64,000 bases of DNA from the NCBI GenBank assembly GCA_004335835.1, contig RWJK01001976.1:62001-126000 (forward strand). Direction: 5' to 3'. The number at the start of each line of letters is the position of its first letter. Position 1 is the first letter of the stretch. The DNA comes from Scenedesmus sp. ARA3. Lineage: Eukaryota > Chlorophyta > Chlorophyceae > Sphaeropleales > Scenedesmaceae. This document shows, piece by piece, positions 46,215 to 58,900 of the stretch. Under the pieces are notes generated by a model that was not told where the DNA came from, ran no database searches, and was given only the letters and a program-made list of their open reading frames with translations. Both the position numbers and the translations under genes were made by a program.

Positions 46215-49200
46215 ATGAATAGTGATGCTCAGCAGCAGGTGCGGAGCGGCGCTTGTGGGATAGAATGCTGTTGGCAGGGTGGTGACCGGACCCACGCTGC
46301 TTTGATGCAAGAAGCGGATGCATGTCATCACCTTGCTCCACAATTGATACACATACGCTACACTGCACAGGTTCGGCAGCTGCAGCAGCAGCTGGCCGCC
46401 CGAGAGCAGGAAGTGGCTGCTCTCAGGGAGATAGCAGAAGCAGCGACAGAGCTGCAGTCTCAGGATGTGCAGGCAGCGAAAGTCATCGAGTTGTCAAAGA
46501 AGGTAATGTTGCATCGGTGTGCTATGCCAGCACTCGATGTCAGCCGTTGATGTCACCATCATGCCCTGCTCCTTCATGCAGCCAGCCATGATGCTGCCTG
46601 GTCAAAGCACGTCTGTGACATGAGCACATGCTTGTGTGGCCTGCAGAACCGCTCCCTCAACCTGATGCTGGAAAAAGAGCGACAGAAGGTGGCCAAGCTG
46701 CAGCAGTCGCTGTCACAAGCATCAGCTGGCAAGGAGGCTGGTGCGGTAAGCTACAGCCGTGGCAGCATGAGTTTGGGGGTTGTGCTGCCTGCCAGTCACG
46801 TTCAACTGACACGTTGCCTGTGCTTGCCATGGTGGTGCCACCTGCTGCAGCTGATGTGCGGCACAGTTGTGTCAGCACAGTTGAAAAGCAGCCACGGCCC
46901 ATTCTCTAAATTGGCCAATTGTCATTTGGTTGCAGGGCAAGCCAGCAGAGGCGAAGGAGGGCAATGCTGAGCTGGAGGCTCTCACCAAGGAGGTTGCAGC
47001 TGCCAAGGAGAAGGTGGCAGTGATGACAAAGAAGATCGGCCAGCTGGAAGCCAAGGTGAGCAGACTTCGACAAAGGGCCTCCAGCACCCAGCACTGTCAT
47101 GCTACCTGTCACGAAGCGCCAGACTCAGGCAGCAGGCTTGGCGCTTGGCGCTCGTGCATCTTGCAAGAGGCTGTAACAGCTTGAGCCCTCACCAGCCAAT
47201 ACTATGAGTAGTGAGATGAACGCTGGACTGCTCCTGCCACCACTGTACGTGCTGCTGCCGCTGCAGGTGTTTCTGCTGGAGGGTGAGAACCGCAAGCTGG
47301 TGCGTGCCTTGGTGCGTGAAGTGGGCGAGGAGATGCCACTCGCCAAGGTCGTAGACGAAGGCAGCGACTGGAAAGGCCGGCGCGAGCAGATCATACACCT
47401 CAAGGACACCATCAAGCAGCTGCGCGAAGCAGCAGCAGCAGGCAGCAGCACAGCAGCAGGGCTTCCAGCAGCTGCCAGCAACAGCAGCCTGGCCAAGCAT
47501 GAGAGCGCGCACCGCAGTGTGATCGGCAAGCTCAACAAGGAGCGTGGCGCGGAGTTTGAGCGCATGGTGGGCGAGCTAGCAGCTGCGCATCGGGAGAAGG
47601 AGCAACTGCGGCTGCAGTACGCAGGTGCAGCAAGCAGGCGGAAGGTGCTGGAGGCAGAGGTAGGAGCAGGGGAGCTGATGCCTGTGTGATGGCTGTGCAG
47701 CACATGGCTCGCAAGCAGCTGTCGGCGTTGGCGCACGCGTCGTTCAGTGTTGCAAAGGCCATTTACGCTTCATTGAACACGCATGTGTACATATTGTGCC
47801 AGCAGCTGCAGCCTGCAAGCAACAGCTGCAGTCAGTGCCACAGCAGGGCAGTGCTTCCACCAACGCTAGATTCTTCATGCCTGCTGCTGCAGGTTGTTAC
47901 ACTCAAAGACAAGCTAGCGGTTGTGCTGGGCAAGACGCAGAACGATGACAAGCTCATTGCAGCGCTACGCAGCGAGCTGGCTATGGCCAGCAGCAGGGGC
48001 CAGGCTGCTGCTGCTGGCAGCGCGGCAGGGTGAGCATTGCTGACAGAGTTGTTTTAACAGGGTGGCCGTAACACGCTCGGCAGACCATGCGTCACCCTGG
48101 AGCAACCTAAAGTATAGCAAGATTTTGTGCCACACACTCAATTCATGTTACAGCCCCTGACTAGCCCTACGTGTGTTGTGCAGGCGTGCTGCAGCAGGAG
48201 GCGGCATGCCTGAGGTGCTGCAGCTGCGCAGCCGCTGCAGCCAGCTGGAGGAGCAGGTGGAGCAGCAGCAGAAGATCATACGCTACCTGCAGGCACAGCA
48301 GGGCGGGCCGGGCGGGGTGAGTAGGAAGAACAGGCTCAGCCAAGGTATGCACAGCACAGCTGCAGGATGCTTGCAGGACAGTCGCCAACCGTACATGCTC
48401 ATGACATGTAGCCCAATTCCCAGGCTTGATGACTCTATTACATTGCAGTCGTTCAGCAAATCAGACCCACACACTGTGTGCACCGCATTGTGCTCCATTC
48501 AGAGGCTCTCGTGTTGCATGCTTGCAGGAGCGGATTGACCAGCTGCAGGACGAGAACGAGGAGTTGCGGCAGCAGCTGGCCGCCCTGCAGGACGACCTGG
48601 AAGAGGCTAGCAGGCAACGGCCAGGAACCAGCGGCATGAGCTCAGCGCTGCGGCAGCAGGTGCTGACACTGCAGGTGGGTCGCTGCCCTGCAGCTGCAGA
48701 CTGGCGGGTTGGCACGGCTGCACGACAGCTGTATCCTGCAGGATGCGGCCCGGGCCATCTTGCTCCAAGGTCGAACAAGTTGTCACCAATATACAAGCCA
48801 TGATGCTGCTGATAAGTTGGTGGTTTAAATGCTTCTTTTTTCGTTGAAAGCATTACCCTGCTCCCATTGACTGCCACATCACTTGCAGCAGAGATACACT
48901 GCCAAGCATTGCGCCAGCCTGGCCAAAAGCGTCAGGGAGGTGCTGCCATCCGCTGGCACACGTTGGCACCAGTCAAGGCAGCTCACAATGGCCTTCTTTT
49001 CTTACATGTGTCACTAACTTGTGCACCTGCAGGAGGACAACAACCAATTGCGGCAGCAGCTGCTGCAGCTCAAAGGGCCGCAACTGCCGACAAGCTTGCA
49101 CCTGACAGAGAGCCAGCAGCTAGTGCTAGAGGAGGCAGCTAAAGCAGTGCTGGTAGAGCCATGCAGCGAGCTAGACGCTATCGATGAGGCTGAAGCTGTT

Positions 49201-49263
49201 GAAGATGGTGCAGGGTTGGGTGATGATATGTACCTGCAGGAACAGCAGGCGGGACAAGCGTAG
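46215..49263 (+). CDS. Coiled-coil protein, CCDC13-like
   Basis: Nine exons in phase (46215-46238, 46371-46502, 46647-46745, 46936-47055, 47267-47659, 47893-48029, 48184-48316, 48528-48674, 49033-49263) give 471 residues and TAG. Nearly the whole product is heptad-repeat coiled coil: VRQLQQQLAAREQEVAALRE, then NRSLNLMLEKERQKVAKLQQ, ALTKEVAAAKEKVAVMTKK, IIHLKDTIKQLRE, VIGKLNKERGAEFERMVGEL and RIDQLQDENEELRQQLAALQ. The order of these blocks resembles CCDC13, a protein of centriolar satellites and basal bodies needed for cilia in animals. Coiled coils give weak evidence for orthology, so the name is tentative. The first exon is only eight codons (MNSDAQQQ). The C-terminal exon is acidic. Confidence 0.7.
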
Positions 49264-49553
49264 TGCTGGCTTCCAGGGCTGATGCCATGCTTGTGTGCAT
49301 GCTCCGCAGCAACTGCAGAATAGTGTAGGGGAGCCCTAATATCCAGAACAGCATTCCTTGCACACTAGAAAACGGTCGGTAACTGGATGGATTAGAATTG
49401 TTACCTGGCTGCTTAGTCAATGTCATTGTGCCTGCTTGAGTGCCTGCTGCGCTCCTGATCTTTGCCGGAAGCCCATACATTGCCTCAGCATAGCTCAAAC
49501 CTTTGCAGGATCCATATTATTTTGCAAAACTGTGAAGTACTCGACCTGCAAAG

Positions 49554-51059
49554 ATGGCAGCCCTGCAGCAAAAAACGCTTACCGGTCCCTGCACTGCCAG
49601 GCGCGGTGCATTCACCGCCAGCAGGGTGGCCGTGAGGCCTCAGCGTCGTGCTGCAGTTGCAGTGCGTGCAGAGTCAGAGGCAGCCGCACCCGCAGCAGCT
49701 GGCGCGGAGAAGAGCATGAGCTACTTCAAGCCGGTGCTCGACATCGAGGCGATCAAGGGCGTGCTGCCCCACAGGTGCGCCAGTAGCACACCCGACACGA
49801 TAAATTAGACAATTGGAACAGCTACGTCGGGTGGGGCACACTTGAGCATCACTCACAGTATTCACACAGCTGACTGCTCTGCCCTGCCTGCGCAGTCAGC
49901 CTAGGCTAACGACTTTCTATCACCTCTCATTGTGTGTTACCATGTCAAGCACTCATATATGTCTCAAAGTCTCAGCTGCATGCATATTGGGGCACCTGCC
50001 GCGGCAGCAGCAGCAGCAGCAGCTCCTGAACATCAGCAGTGACACGTATGCGGGCAACACACCAATGCTCCGCTGCATCATTGGTGCTGTCCAGGTACCC
50101 CTTCCTGCTGGTGGACCGTGTGGTCGAGATTGAGTATGGCAAGCATGCAGTGGGCTACAAGAACATCACTGTGAACGACCAGTTCTTCAACGGCCACTTC
50201 CCAGAGCGTGCAATCATGCCAGGTGACAACAGCAGCTAGCTGAGAGTTCTTCTGCTGTAGCAGCGCTGCTCTTTCGTCATAGCTTTGCATATGGATATTA
50301 GATAACTGGATTCAAACGAAGGGTACATTGCGTTGCATGCCATGGGCGCGGTGCGCCCACTGCTGGTGTACATTGGATCAGTATGCTTGCACCAGCTTGT
50401 AACTCACCCGTGCGTCACTCTAACTGCACCAAACCCTCATACGTCTGCGCGGATACCGGCGGCGGCTGGCGTGCTGCTGGTGGGCTGCAGGCGTGCTGCA
50501 GATCGAGGCCATGGCGCAGCTGGGTGGGCTGGTGATGCTGGACCCCGCCAACCAGGAGGCCAAGGAGCAGTTCTTCTTCGGCGGCATTGAGGGCTGCAGG
50601 TTCAGGCGGCCCGTGGTGCCGGGTGACACACTGGTGAGGCTGGCTGGCCACGAGTATGTGGATTTGCATATGACAGCTGCAGTGCACAGTGCATAGCCGG
50701 CGCCTCAGATGCTGTGTGGTTGCGGCGCTGTGGTGTCCTTGCAGTGCCGAGAGCCTGATAGGGGTGCATTGCTTGCCTGCTCGAATTGCGCCCCTGTTGC
50801 AGCGTCTGCACAGCGCTGGGTTGCGGGAGTGCTTCAGCAGGTGTAGTACTTAAGCATGCAGGTTGGTGTCTGGGTGGGCCAGCCGTGACGCGGCTGCTGC
50901 TGTGTCGTGCTGCTGCCTGCTGCCCCGCAGATGATGCGTGTGGAGGTGACCAAGTACAACAAGCGCTTTGGCATTGTGAAGATGAATGCAAAGGGCTATG
51001 TGGGCCCTGACCTGGCAGTGGAGGCAGACCTCACACTGGCCATGGGCAAGGCATCATAA
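49554..51059 (+). CDS. FABZ: 3-hydroxyacyl-ACP dehydratase FabZ, plastid
   Basis: Removes water from 3-hydroxyacyl-ACP to make trans-2-enoyl-ACP in type II fatty acid synthesis in the plastid. Four exons in phase (49554-49774, 50095-50222, 50491-50633, 50931-51059) give 206 residues and TAA. The first 50 or so residues are basic and hydroxyl-rich ([20 protein letters not shown]), a plastid transit peptide. The mature part starts at about [20 protein letters not shown]. The catalytic His (about 108) lies in [12 protein letters not shown] and the catalytic Glu (about 122) in [33 protein letters not shown] and [20 protein letters not shown] complete the hot-dog fold. The 3' end is copied once downstream, at 51119 onward. 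Confidence 0.96.
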
Positions 51060-51220
51060 GCAGTACCGCAGGCAGCAGCAGCAGCAGCAGTGGGATGGGA
51101 GTGGCTGGCAGGACTGCTGGCTATGTTGGCCGTGACCTGGAAATGGAGGCAGACCTCGCGCTGGCATCGTAAGCACCAAGCACTGCAGGTATCAGCAGCG
51201 GCAGCAGTGGTATATGGGCG
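50994..51220 (+). repeat. Tandem copy of the FabZ 3' end, period 125 bp
   Basis: The last coding bases from GGCTATGTGGGCCCTGACCT (50994) recur as GGCTATGTTGGCCGTGACCT at 51119, including the stop codon TAA and the CAG-rich bases after it. The copy lies in the 3' untranslated region and has about 10% changes and a 9-base deletion. Confidence 0.88.
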
Positions 51221-53501
51221 GCTAACAGCACTAACAGCGCTGGCAGCGAAGGGAGCCATGGTGCTGGCGCTACGTCAGGCATTGCCAGCCCCAAGCAAGA
51301 GATGGGCTGCAGCTTTGTGAGCAGATGCTTTCCTGAGCAGATGCTTTAAGGAGGAGCAACCATTCCACATATTTTGCCTGGCAGATGTGGCAGGCCTGGG
51401 ACTGGCTGAGAGCAAAGCAGCAAACAAGCCAAGCAGCTGCTAATTCAGAGTTGTCCTGCAGCATCCATATGTTGCTGCTTCCTGAAGTCTGCATGTATGG
51501 CAGGCAGGGAAAGACAATGCCAGTGTGGGAAGCTGGGGTTTTGCAGGTTCAGGAGTTCCTGCAGCAGCTGTTGCAGTCATTGCTGTGGCAGTACCCCAGC
51601 TGTGCAGCGCCCGTAGTGGTGTGTACTAAAGGGCTATTGTTCGCACAGTGACTTGTGACGTTGGCTATCTTTGCTCAGGCACGTGTGCCTGGTTGGAAGC
51701 CAAGCATATTGGACCGCACTGCTTACTTCTAAGTACTCTGTTAAGTTATGATTATGCGCTGCAAGTGGTGTCGACCCTCTGGCACTTGTTCAACAGCTCA
51801 AAGTTTGAGCTATCACTTGCGATGCTGATTTCGATGCACTGTGGCCTGGTCCTTGGTGACAGCGCTGACAGTTCAGTCCCTGGCAAGCAGCCAAATCCTG
51901 CGGATCTGTGCCACTGGTTCAGCCAGTAGAGGTCCAACCCTTATCCTCGTGTGTAATGGACTTTCACAATGTGTGCATGAGCAACGAAGTTGCAAGATTG
52001 TCGTGTGATCATGGTGACGGTGAACTTCAGTAATGCTGCTGCATCATTCAGCAAACACACAGCAGATGTGACAAGCTGGTTACACATTGAGGTCCCAAAG
52101 CCAGCCATAGAACTGCAACATTCTCAGCAGCTTCATGTTGGCCAACATGCGCAACCGCCAGACCTAATCGCCAGCGGCAGATGCCGCATATATGCACATG
52201 CACCCAGCACCCAACAGTCAGCTGGCACAACTCAGTGAGCGCCGCCAGTGCGGCATGCACACTGTTGTCCGTCCAAACTTGCACCACTTGCTGTGGCATG
52301 CAATGCCAGTCATTCAGCAATGCCAGACTAAGCAACTCTAAAGTACCTGGCTCAATGAAGCACCACAATGTCACCAAAGATGCCACACCACAGCACAGGC
52401 TCCCAGTGCAGCAGGATCCTACCAGAGCTGCTCATGCCTCCCCAGGCGCGCCGTATGCCATGCCACCCCAGGCCCGCTTGAAAAATAGGCAGGCCCTTGG
52501 GACACCAGGTTGCGAATTTTTGCTGTGGTCGCTGCTACATGTCTGCTGCGCCACAACGAGCATGCAGGCTGAACCCTTGTCCATGTCAGCTTGCTAGCGG
52601 CCACTCTCTTGCAAGCTTCATACACTCTGCCATATTTCAGGCAAGTTCCAATAAATCAGTGCCCTGCCCAGCGCCCTGCCCAGTACACCAAAATCACTAA
52701 GGGACCATGTTGTACAAACCAAGTGTTTGGCCTTGGAGCCATATACATTCATTACTACAGCTCTGGCTGTAGGCATTCACCAATCAAAGATGTAAAGCAT
52801 TCCAGGATCGGCTGCGAAGATACGGCGTCAACCACAAAACCACAAAGATGGTACACAGTGCTGCTGGTGCAGCGGGATTCATGGCAGCAACAAAACTCCT
52901 GCAAGATTCAACATCACAGGAGACACGGAGGATGTGCTGGTGTCACCTTTCAACAGCGCACTTATAACACAAAACTGCACAGCGCACACCAGCATCAGCA
53001 TTCAAGCCCCAATTGCAGGGTTTGATCCCCTGCATCTCATTGTAATGTACACGCACGCATCGGTTTGCTGGCTGTACAAGCGCTGTTTCTCAACGCAGAC
53101 GGCACCGGAACAGCACCAGCACCAGCACCAGCACCAGCACCAGCACCAGCACCAGCACCAGCACCAGCACAGGGACATCAACCAGCACAGGGACATCAAC
53201 CAGCACAGGGACATCAGCCAGTGAAGGGACATCAACCAGTGAAGGGGCATCAACCAACACTGGGACATCAACCAACACTGGGACATCAACCAACACTGGG
53301 ACATCAACCAACACAGGGACATCAACCGGCACAGGGACTTCAACCGGCACTGGGACACCAACCAGCACCGAAGCACCAACCAGTACAGGGATACCAACAC
53401 AAACCCAGCACCAACACGCTGTTGCCATGCCGCCTGCCAGTCTCAAGCCAAAAAAAGCACATATGCACTGTTGGCAGCAGACACCGCCGCAACACGCTAA
53501 C
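51060..53501. other. Convergent 3' flanks of FabZ and PP2C genes
   Basis: 2.4 kb between gene ends. It contains the FabZ tail copy (to 51220) and the minisatellites at 53108-53400. Between them I see no exon with a recognisable product. Confidence 0.4.
53108..53400. repeat. (CACCAG)n and 18-bp minisatellite
   Basis: About ten CACCAG hexamers (53108-53170) pass into some 13 copies of an 18-base unit, GGGACATCAACCAGCACA and variants, to about 53400. All units are multiples of 6, so one plus-strand frame stays open and reads (AP)n followed by GHQPxx hexapeptides. Confidence 0.9.
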
Positions 53502-53810
53502 CTACTCCCAACCCAGCAACATGGCAAGCGCTGTCACATTGTCATATGTGCCAGCCTCAATCGCCGCAGCCTGCACAGCAGCAGCTGCTGCTGCAGCCGC
53601 CTCCTGGCCCTCCTCACCCCGCGCATGCGCCTGCTCAGCTGCTGCCAGCGCCACCTCAAGCATGGCATCGTCTGTCAGCACATCTGTCACGCCGTCGCTG
53701 GCCAGCAGCAGCAGCCTGTCAGCGGGGTTCAGGCTGGCTTGAGCCACAAAGGGATTCGGGCAGATGATGGGGAAGCTGGGGCGCTTCATCTTGTAGTCAC
53801 CCAGGGCCCT

Positions 53811-53908
<98 letters not shown>

Positions 53909-55937
53909 AACGTCAAGGCATGCCCAAGGAGCTGCCCAACTACACACATCAAGCACTGTATGTATTCTTTTCACACAATCTGTGGTGAAGTAGAACAGCA
54001 GTGCTTCTCATCACAAGGCCTGTTTGGTTGTCATGCCCAACTGCAGCTGCATAGCGCATTACAATGCAGCTAAGCTGCTCACCGTGTGACGGCCAGCATC
54101 GGCTGCCTTGTGTAGCGCTCCCCTGCAGGCAGCGTGGCGGGGTTCTGCTTCACCCTCAGGCAGGAGCCGGCGGCCTTGCCCTGGCACAGCATGCCACCAG
54201 CTGCCAGCACACGCTCTGCCTCCGGCTCACTGTCCGGCCGGTGCAGCTCAGTCAGGCGCAGCGCAGCGCCGCCACGCGCCAGCACAGCCACGCTGTCGCC
54301 TGGCAGCAGCAACCGGATGGTGAGACAACGGCAGGACAGCAGCATAAGCATGGGTGAGAGCAGTGGCATGCACATAGCATGGAGCAGAGCCGCTCGCAGA
54401 TGCGCACCGAGTTGCACATGCTGCCATGGCAGCAGCTACTCTGGCACTTCAGACACAATCCCTCCTGACAGCAGCAAAGTGCGCAACAGTGCACGGCAGA
54501 CTAGCCGCTAGCAAAACAACACACCTAATGAAGCACTTCCATACACTCACCGGCATTCCCCACCACCAGGTTGCGCTTGTGCACCAGCGCCACCACAGCA
54601 GTGCTGCCGCTGCCATCAAAGGGCCGGCCCCGTGTCGCCTCCCCCCACTCCCTGTCAGCCTTCAGGAAGGCCTTGCTGACTGCTGACTGGCAGCAGTCAC
54701 TGAATGACAGCCCCTGGTGGCCCTGCAGCTCCGCAGTGTGCAGGTGCTGCTGCAGCAGCCGGTGCAGGCTGTCTGCGGCGTGTGGTGCTGTCATGCTGCC
54801 GCCGTGGCCATCAAACACACCTGGATAGGGACAGAAAGGAAACAGTGGTGTCAGCTGCAGCAGCCCTGAAACACGTTGTTCACCATGCACAGCAATTATG
54901 ATGACCTTGCCTGAGCAGGCCCCACAACAGTTCAGCTGTGGCACACTGTGGAGTGGACTTGAAACAGCTGGCTGGCAGTTGGTTTGCTGTGCAGCCGAGT
55001 TTGCCCCTCACCTGCATATGCCAGCTGGCTGCCGACACCCACGCCCCCGATCCAGTCGCCAACTGCTGCTGCCAGCTGCTGCCTTGTGGTGCTGCTCAGC
55101 AGGGCTGCCCACCATCCGCCAGCTGCTGCTGCTGCTGCTGCGGTGGCAGGCCCTCAGTGGGGCAGCCTCCTGCTGCTGCACGTCAACATGGCTGCTGCTG
55201 ACAGCTGCTGTGCTGCTGCTCGTGCAGCTGATGGCATCTGTCTGTCCAACTATGTCAATGACGTCGCTGCTGCTGAGCAGGTCCAGGGTAAGCATGCCGA
55301 TACCTTCAGTCTCGCTGCTGCTGCGGCTGCTGCTTTCTTCAGTACTGGCTGTGGTGTGGCTGCAGGTCCTTGCAGCAGTCTCCAACTCAACTTCCAACAG
55401 CAGCGCTTTGTGCAGCTGCTCCACTAAGCTGCTTGCATGCTGCAGCTGCTGCAGGCGAGTGCTGCTTGGGGCCAGGCAGGAGCGGGCGGCTGCAATCGCC
55501 TGCTCCACTATGACTAAGCTCATCTTCAAGTCCGACCTGTTGTCTGTGCTGTCAATTGTTTCGTTGCTGTTATCAAAAGCCCACTGCAGCATGCGCTGCT
55601 GCTCTTCAACCTGCTTAACAACGCTGGCCGTGGCTAGCCTGACAAGCGTTGCTTTGGCTGAAACATGATTTTCTGCCATCTTTATTCTGTTTTCAAGGCT
55701 TTCCTGTGCCTCATTGCTGCTGCTGCTCTTTTTCCCGGTGATGGTGCGGGCGCTTTGTGCCAAGGCACGAACCTGCATGAATAGAGAAGAGTTGGATAAG
55801 CAGCCAGCACAAAATTGCCATTACGTGCAACATGATTATCTTGCACCGGCTTTTACCTGCAGAGCTCTTCTGCTAGTGGCGGAGTGCCTTGCACAAGCTT
55901 GGCGGGAACCACCGCAGGTGCCCAAAGTCCGCTGCAT
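53502..55937 (-). CDS. Protein phosphatase 2C, probably plastid-targeted
   Basis: A Mg/Mn-dependent Ser/Thr phosphatase. Exons: 55937-55857, then 55772 onward, a 3' part ending at 55012, then 54820-54551, 54299-54083 and 53808-53502 (TAG). The catalytic blocks are QLAYAGVFDGHGG (metal-binding Asp and Gly), DGSGSTAVVALVHKRNLVVG, NAGDSVAVLARGG, RALGDYKMKR, DRLLLLASDGVTDVL and YDNVTALAML, in the right order. The N-terminus MQRTLGTCGGSRQACARHSA is basic and Ser/Arg-rich, like a transit peptide, and is followed by about 200 residues with helical, coiled-coil-like character. Between 55260 and 55012 the frame must shift to reach LAYAGVFDGHGG; either a short intron or a sequence error lies there. The usual first motif (RxxNED) is not visible in my model. 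C-terminal half certain, N-terminal join not. Confidence 0.85.
53812..53902. repeat. (CAG)30 microsatellite abutting a PP2C acceptor
   Basis: About 30 uninterrupted CAG triplets on the plus strand, read as (CUG)n in the pre-mRNA and running directly into the exon acceptor at 53809-53810 (CTGCTGCAG|GG). It is the longest pure triplet run in the window. Confidence 0.95.
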
Positions 55938-58900
55938 GTCCTTATCCGTGATGTGCAACTAAGAAACCAAAATTGAACACGGAGCTGACAAGCGAGGCGA
56001 GTAGAGTTGACGGGCGCGTGCCAGCAATTTTCTGGCTGGTGACAGTGCGCGGGCGTTTTGAAACTGCAAGCTTGCTTGTTTTCTTTTTTTCAGAATACAG
56101 TGGTTGTTGACATTGCATCAGCAGTAGGGCGCCTAGCGTTTTCTAGTGGTGAGATAGCGGGGCTGAGCTGTCAGCAACCCATATGACAGTACCATGACAA
56201 CAGTGCGGATGCAGTAACGGGGCCAACAGGCCAGATGCACCCAGCAATGCTGAGCGTACTGTTTGGCAAGCCTGCCAGTCGCCAGGCTACTGCTGCAGCA
56301 GCTGCCACCTGCAAGCCTCACAACCGCACAGCAGCTGTGAGAGCCCACTCACTTCCGATGCTGTATCAACAGATGGCTGTACCGGCATGCTTTATGCAGT
56401 GGCAGCAATGTCAAATAGACCAAAGCAACTTGCTTGCTGGCTTGGAAAGCCAGAGCAGCAGCAAACTCCCAACTCCACAGCAAGTCCCTTTTGTCCCCAC
56501 CCTTCCTCTTTCTGGATGAACTCGCCCACCTACAAGTACGCCTGCAGACCCAACGCATTAGAATGTTACATGGCACCCTTCCAAGGTTGAGCCACCAATG
56601 ACAAGTTGAATGAGAGACGGGAGCGCAATGCAGTGCAGCAGCAACGGCAGAACCATCAGCATGTGCATTACCAAACCACCTGATGCTGTCCGGTACCGGA
56701 CGCCCCATTTTACCAAGGCTTCGTGTTCACTTAGTTTGCAATGCACAGTGCTTGCAAGTGTAGGCAGTGGGGCCCAGAATCAACAGCTGCACATGTGTGC
56801 AGCAAAGCAAACAGCGCGCCATCTCACAGTAGCTGATGCTACACAAGTGTGACGGCACAACGCGCCAGTAAATGCAAAAGCAAGGCAAATACAAGAAGAG
56901 CGCATTCGCATGGAATCCCAGGCGCTGGTGGATCCAAGAATGCCAACTACCCTGCAGGGGAGGTATGACCCGCCGACGCAAATGCGACAGCTTCAGCCCA
57001 TGGGCCCAAATGCGGCGGCAGCATTGCCCATGCCATACATAGTAGAATGGTGCACAAGCTCCCGCCTTGTGCAGTCTGTACACGTTCCGTATTGACTGCA
57101 TATACGTGTACGGGAGTACATCTGCGTGGCGGCACCACATAGTGCGCACACGGTCTGACGAAGAGCTGGACATACAAGCAAAGCATAACTTCCAGCATAG
57201 CCACAAGCAGAACCCCGATGAAGTTCAAAGGAAAGAATAAGCAAAGTAGCGCTCAAATTTGGTACTAGGAGGAGGCATGCCACTGACAAAAATGAAAGCT
57301 TCCAGACACCCACTTATTCAAGTTGTCGTCAGCATTGAAAAGCAGCCTAGCATCACACAGGAAGCTCTAGCCGGTCCAGCCATGCTGGTGCTGAAATAGC
57401 AGTGCGACAGCCACTTGAGGCATGAAAGCCCAAAGTGCATACAATAACAAGGACCTGATAATTCGGATGACCAGGCAACTGCCAGCTCGACGTTTACTGC
57501 TGAAAGCAGCCCTGTCACATTCTGCAGGAGAAACCAGGATGCGCACACCATGCCATAGTACCCATCCAACAAATCATGCAACAAGTGATCAATCACCTGG
57601 CACACACACCACAAACCAGGAAACATAGGCGACAATTTCACCAGACTCTTGCAGGACAGCCAGAAGCCAATTATTTGAATTCAGGTGTCATTGCCGCATG
57701 GCGACGCTGCACGTGGCAAGCCAGTGCATGTGTATACACGTGCAAATACAGGCCTACTGCAGAAACAGGTCAACATAAACGGCCTCAAGACAGATGCCCA
57801 AGTGCAAGCACAATGATACCTGTCATACTCTGCGGTGACCACTCGTAGCACACATTTCTGAACTGCACCTGCGGCTAGTGCTGCAAGCTGCATGCTCACA
57901 CTCAGCAATGCAGCGGGTGCTGCTGCAGCAACAACTGACCCACAAAGCACACAAAAGGTTAAAGCTCTGCAGAAACCCAAAAAAGGGCAGCATGCTTCCA
58001 ATTCAAGAGCAGCCCAGGCCTAACCTAGGCCTGCCTGACTGGTCGCAACACGTGCAACCTTTACATATTTGATTTGACCTGGCATGGCACTTGTCTGCTG
58101 CAAACCTACGGGCTGGCGGCCACATCACGCATCATGCGGGTTGTTTTGCAGCACCCGCATCGTAGCAATGACAGATCAGCGGGCCTAGCTGCTGCCTGTA
58201 TGTGGATGCTTTGAAGAGCACAGCTAGCAAAGGGAGAAATGGAAAGCTTCTAGCTTAATTGCACACCATCTCTGGAAAACAAACATGCGTACATCAAAGC
58301 ACAGGGCACAGTCAGCAGTACAAGCAGAGAAACACAGTGTCGACATACAAAAGCATCATGCCATGCCATGGCCATCAGTGATGGCTAGGCTGAGTTGTAG
58401 CTGCAGCTGAGGCTGTACCGTCAAAAGCAAGTGCTGACCTGAAAACAACTGCGCTACCATGCATGCTGCAGACAACACACAAGCTACACTAAACAAACAA
58501 TGAGGCATCAAGTCCTGCACTAGCCTGAGCTATAAGTCTGAGCTACACAAATGAGCTGCACAGGTCAACGAGCCTGCTGCGGGAGGACACTTTCCCAGCT
58601 GGTGGGGTGCCACGGGTTTGTGCCAGTGCGTGGCACTGCCTCTGCCTGCGCTACCCGGCACTGCGCTACCACTGCAGCCATGTCATTTAATCTTCAACCT
58701 CATGCTGCAAAACCATTTCACACAGCTACACATCCATTCCCGGGCAGATACAGAGATCTGGTATCCAGCAAAACGATGCTCAAACCGCAGCGGGAGAGCG
58801 CTGGGCGGCTGTGAAAAACCCTGCACAGCTTGCACGTTTGCAACGCTACACAAACCTCAATCTGCGCCGTTGCATCGGCGCTAATCACCACCAGTCAGCA

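Noticed and set aside
53020..53050. GGTTTGATCCC as a tRNA T-loop
   Set aside because: No matching acceptor stem, D-arm or anticodon arm could be laid out around it.
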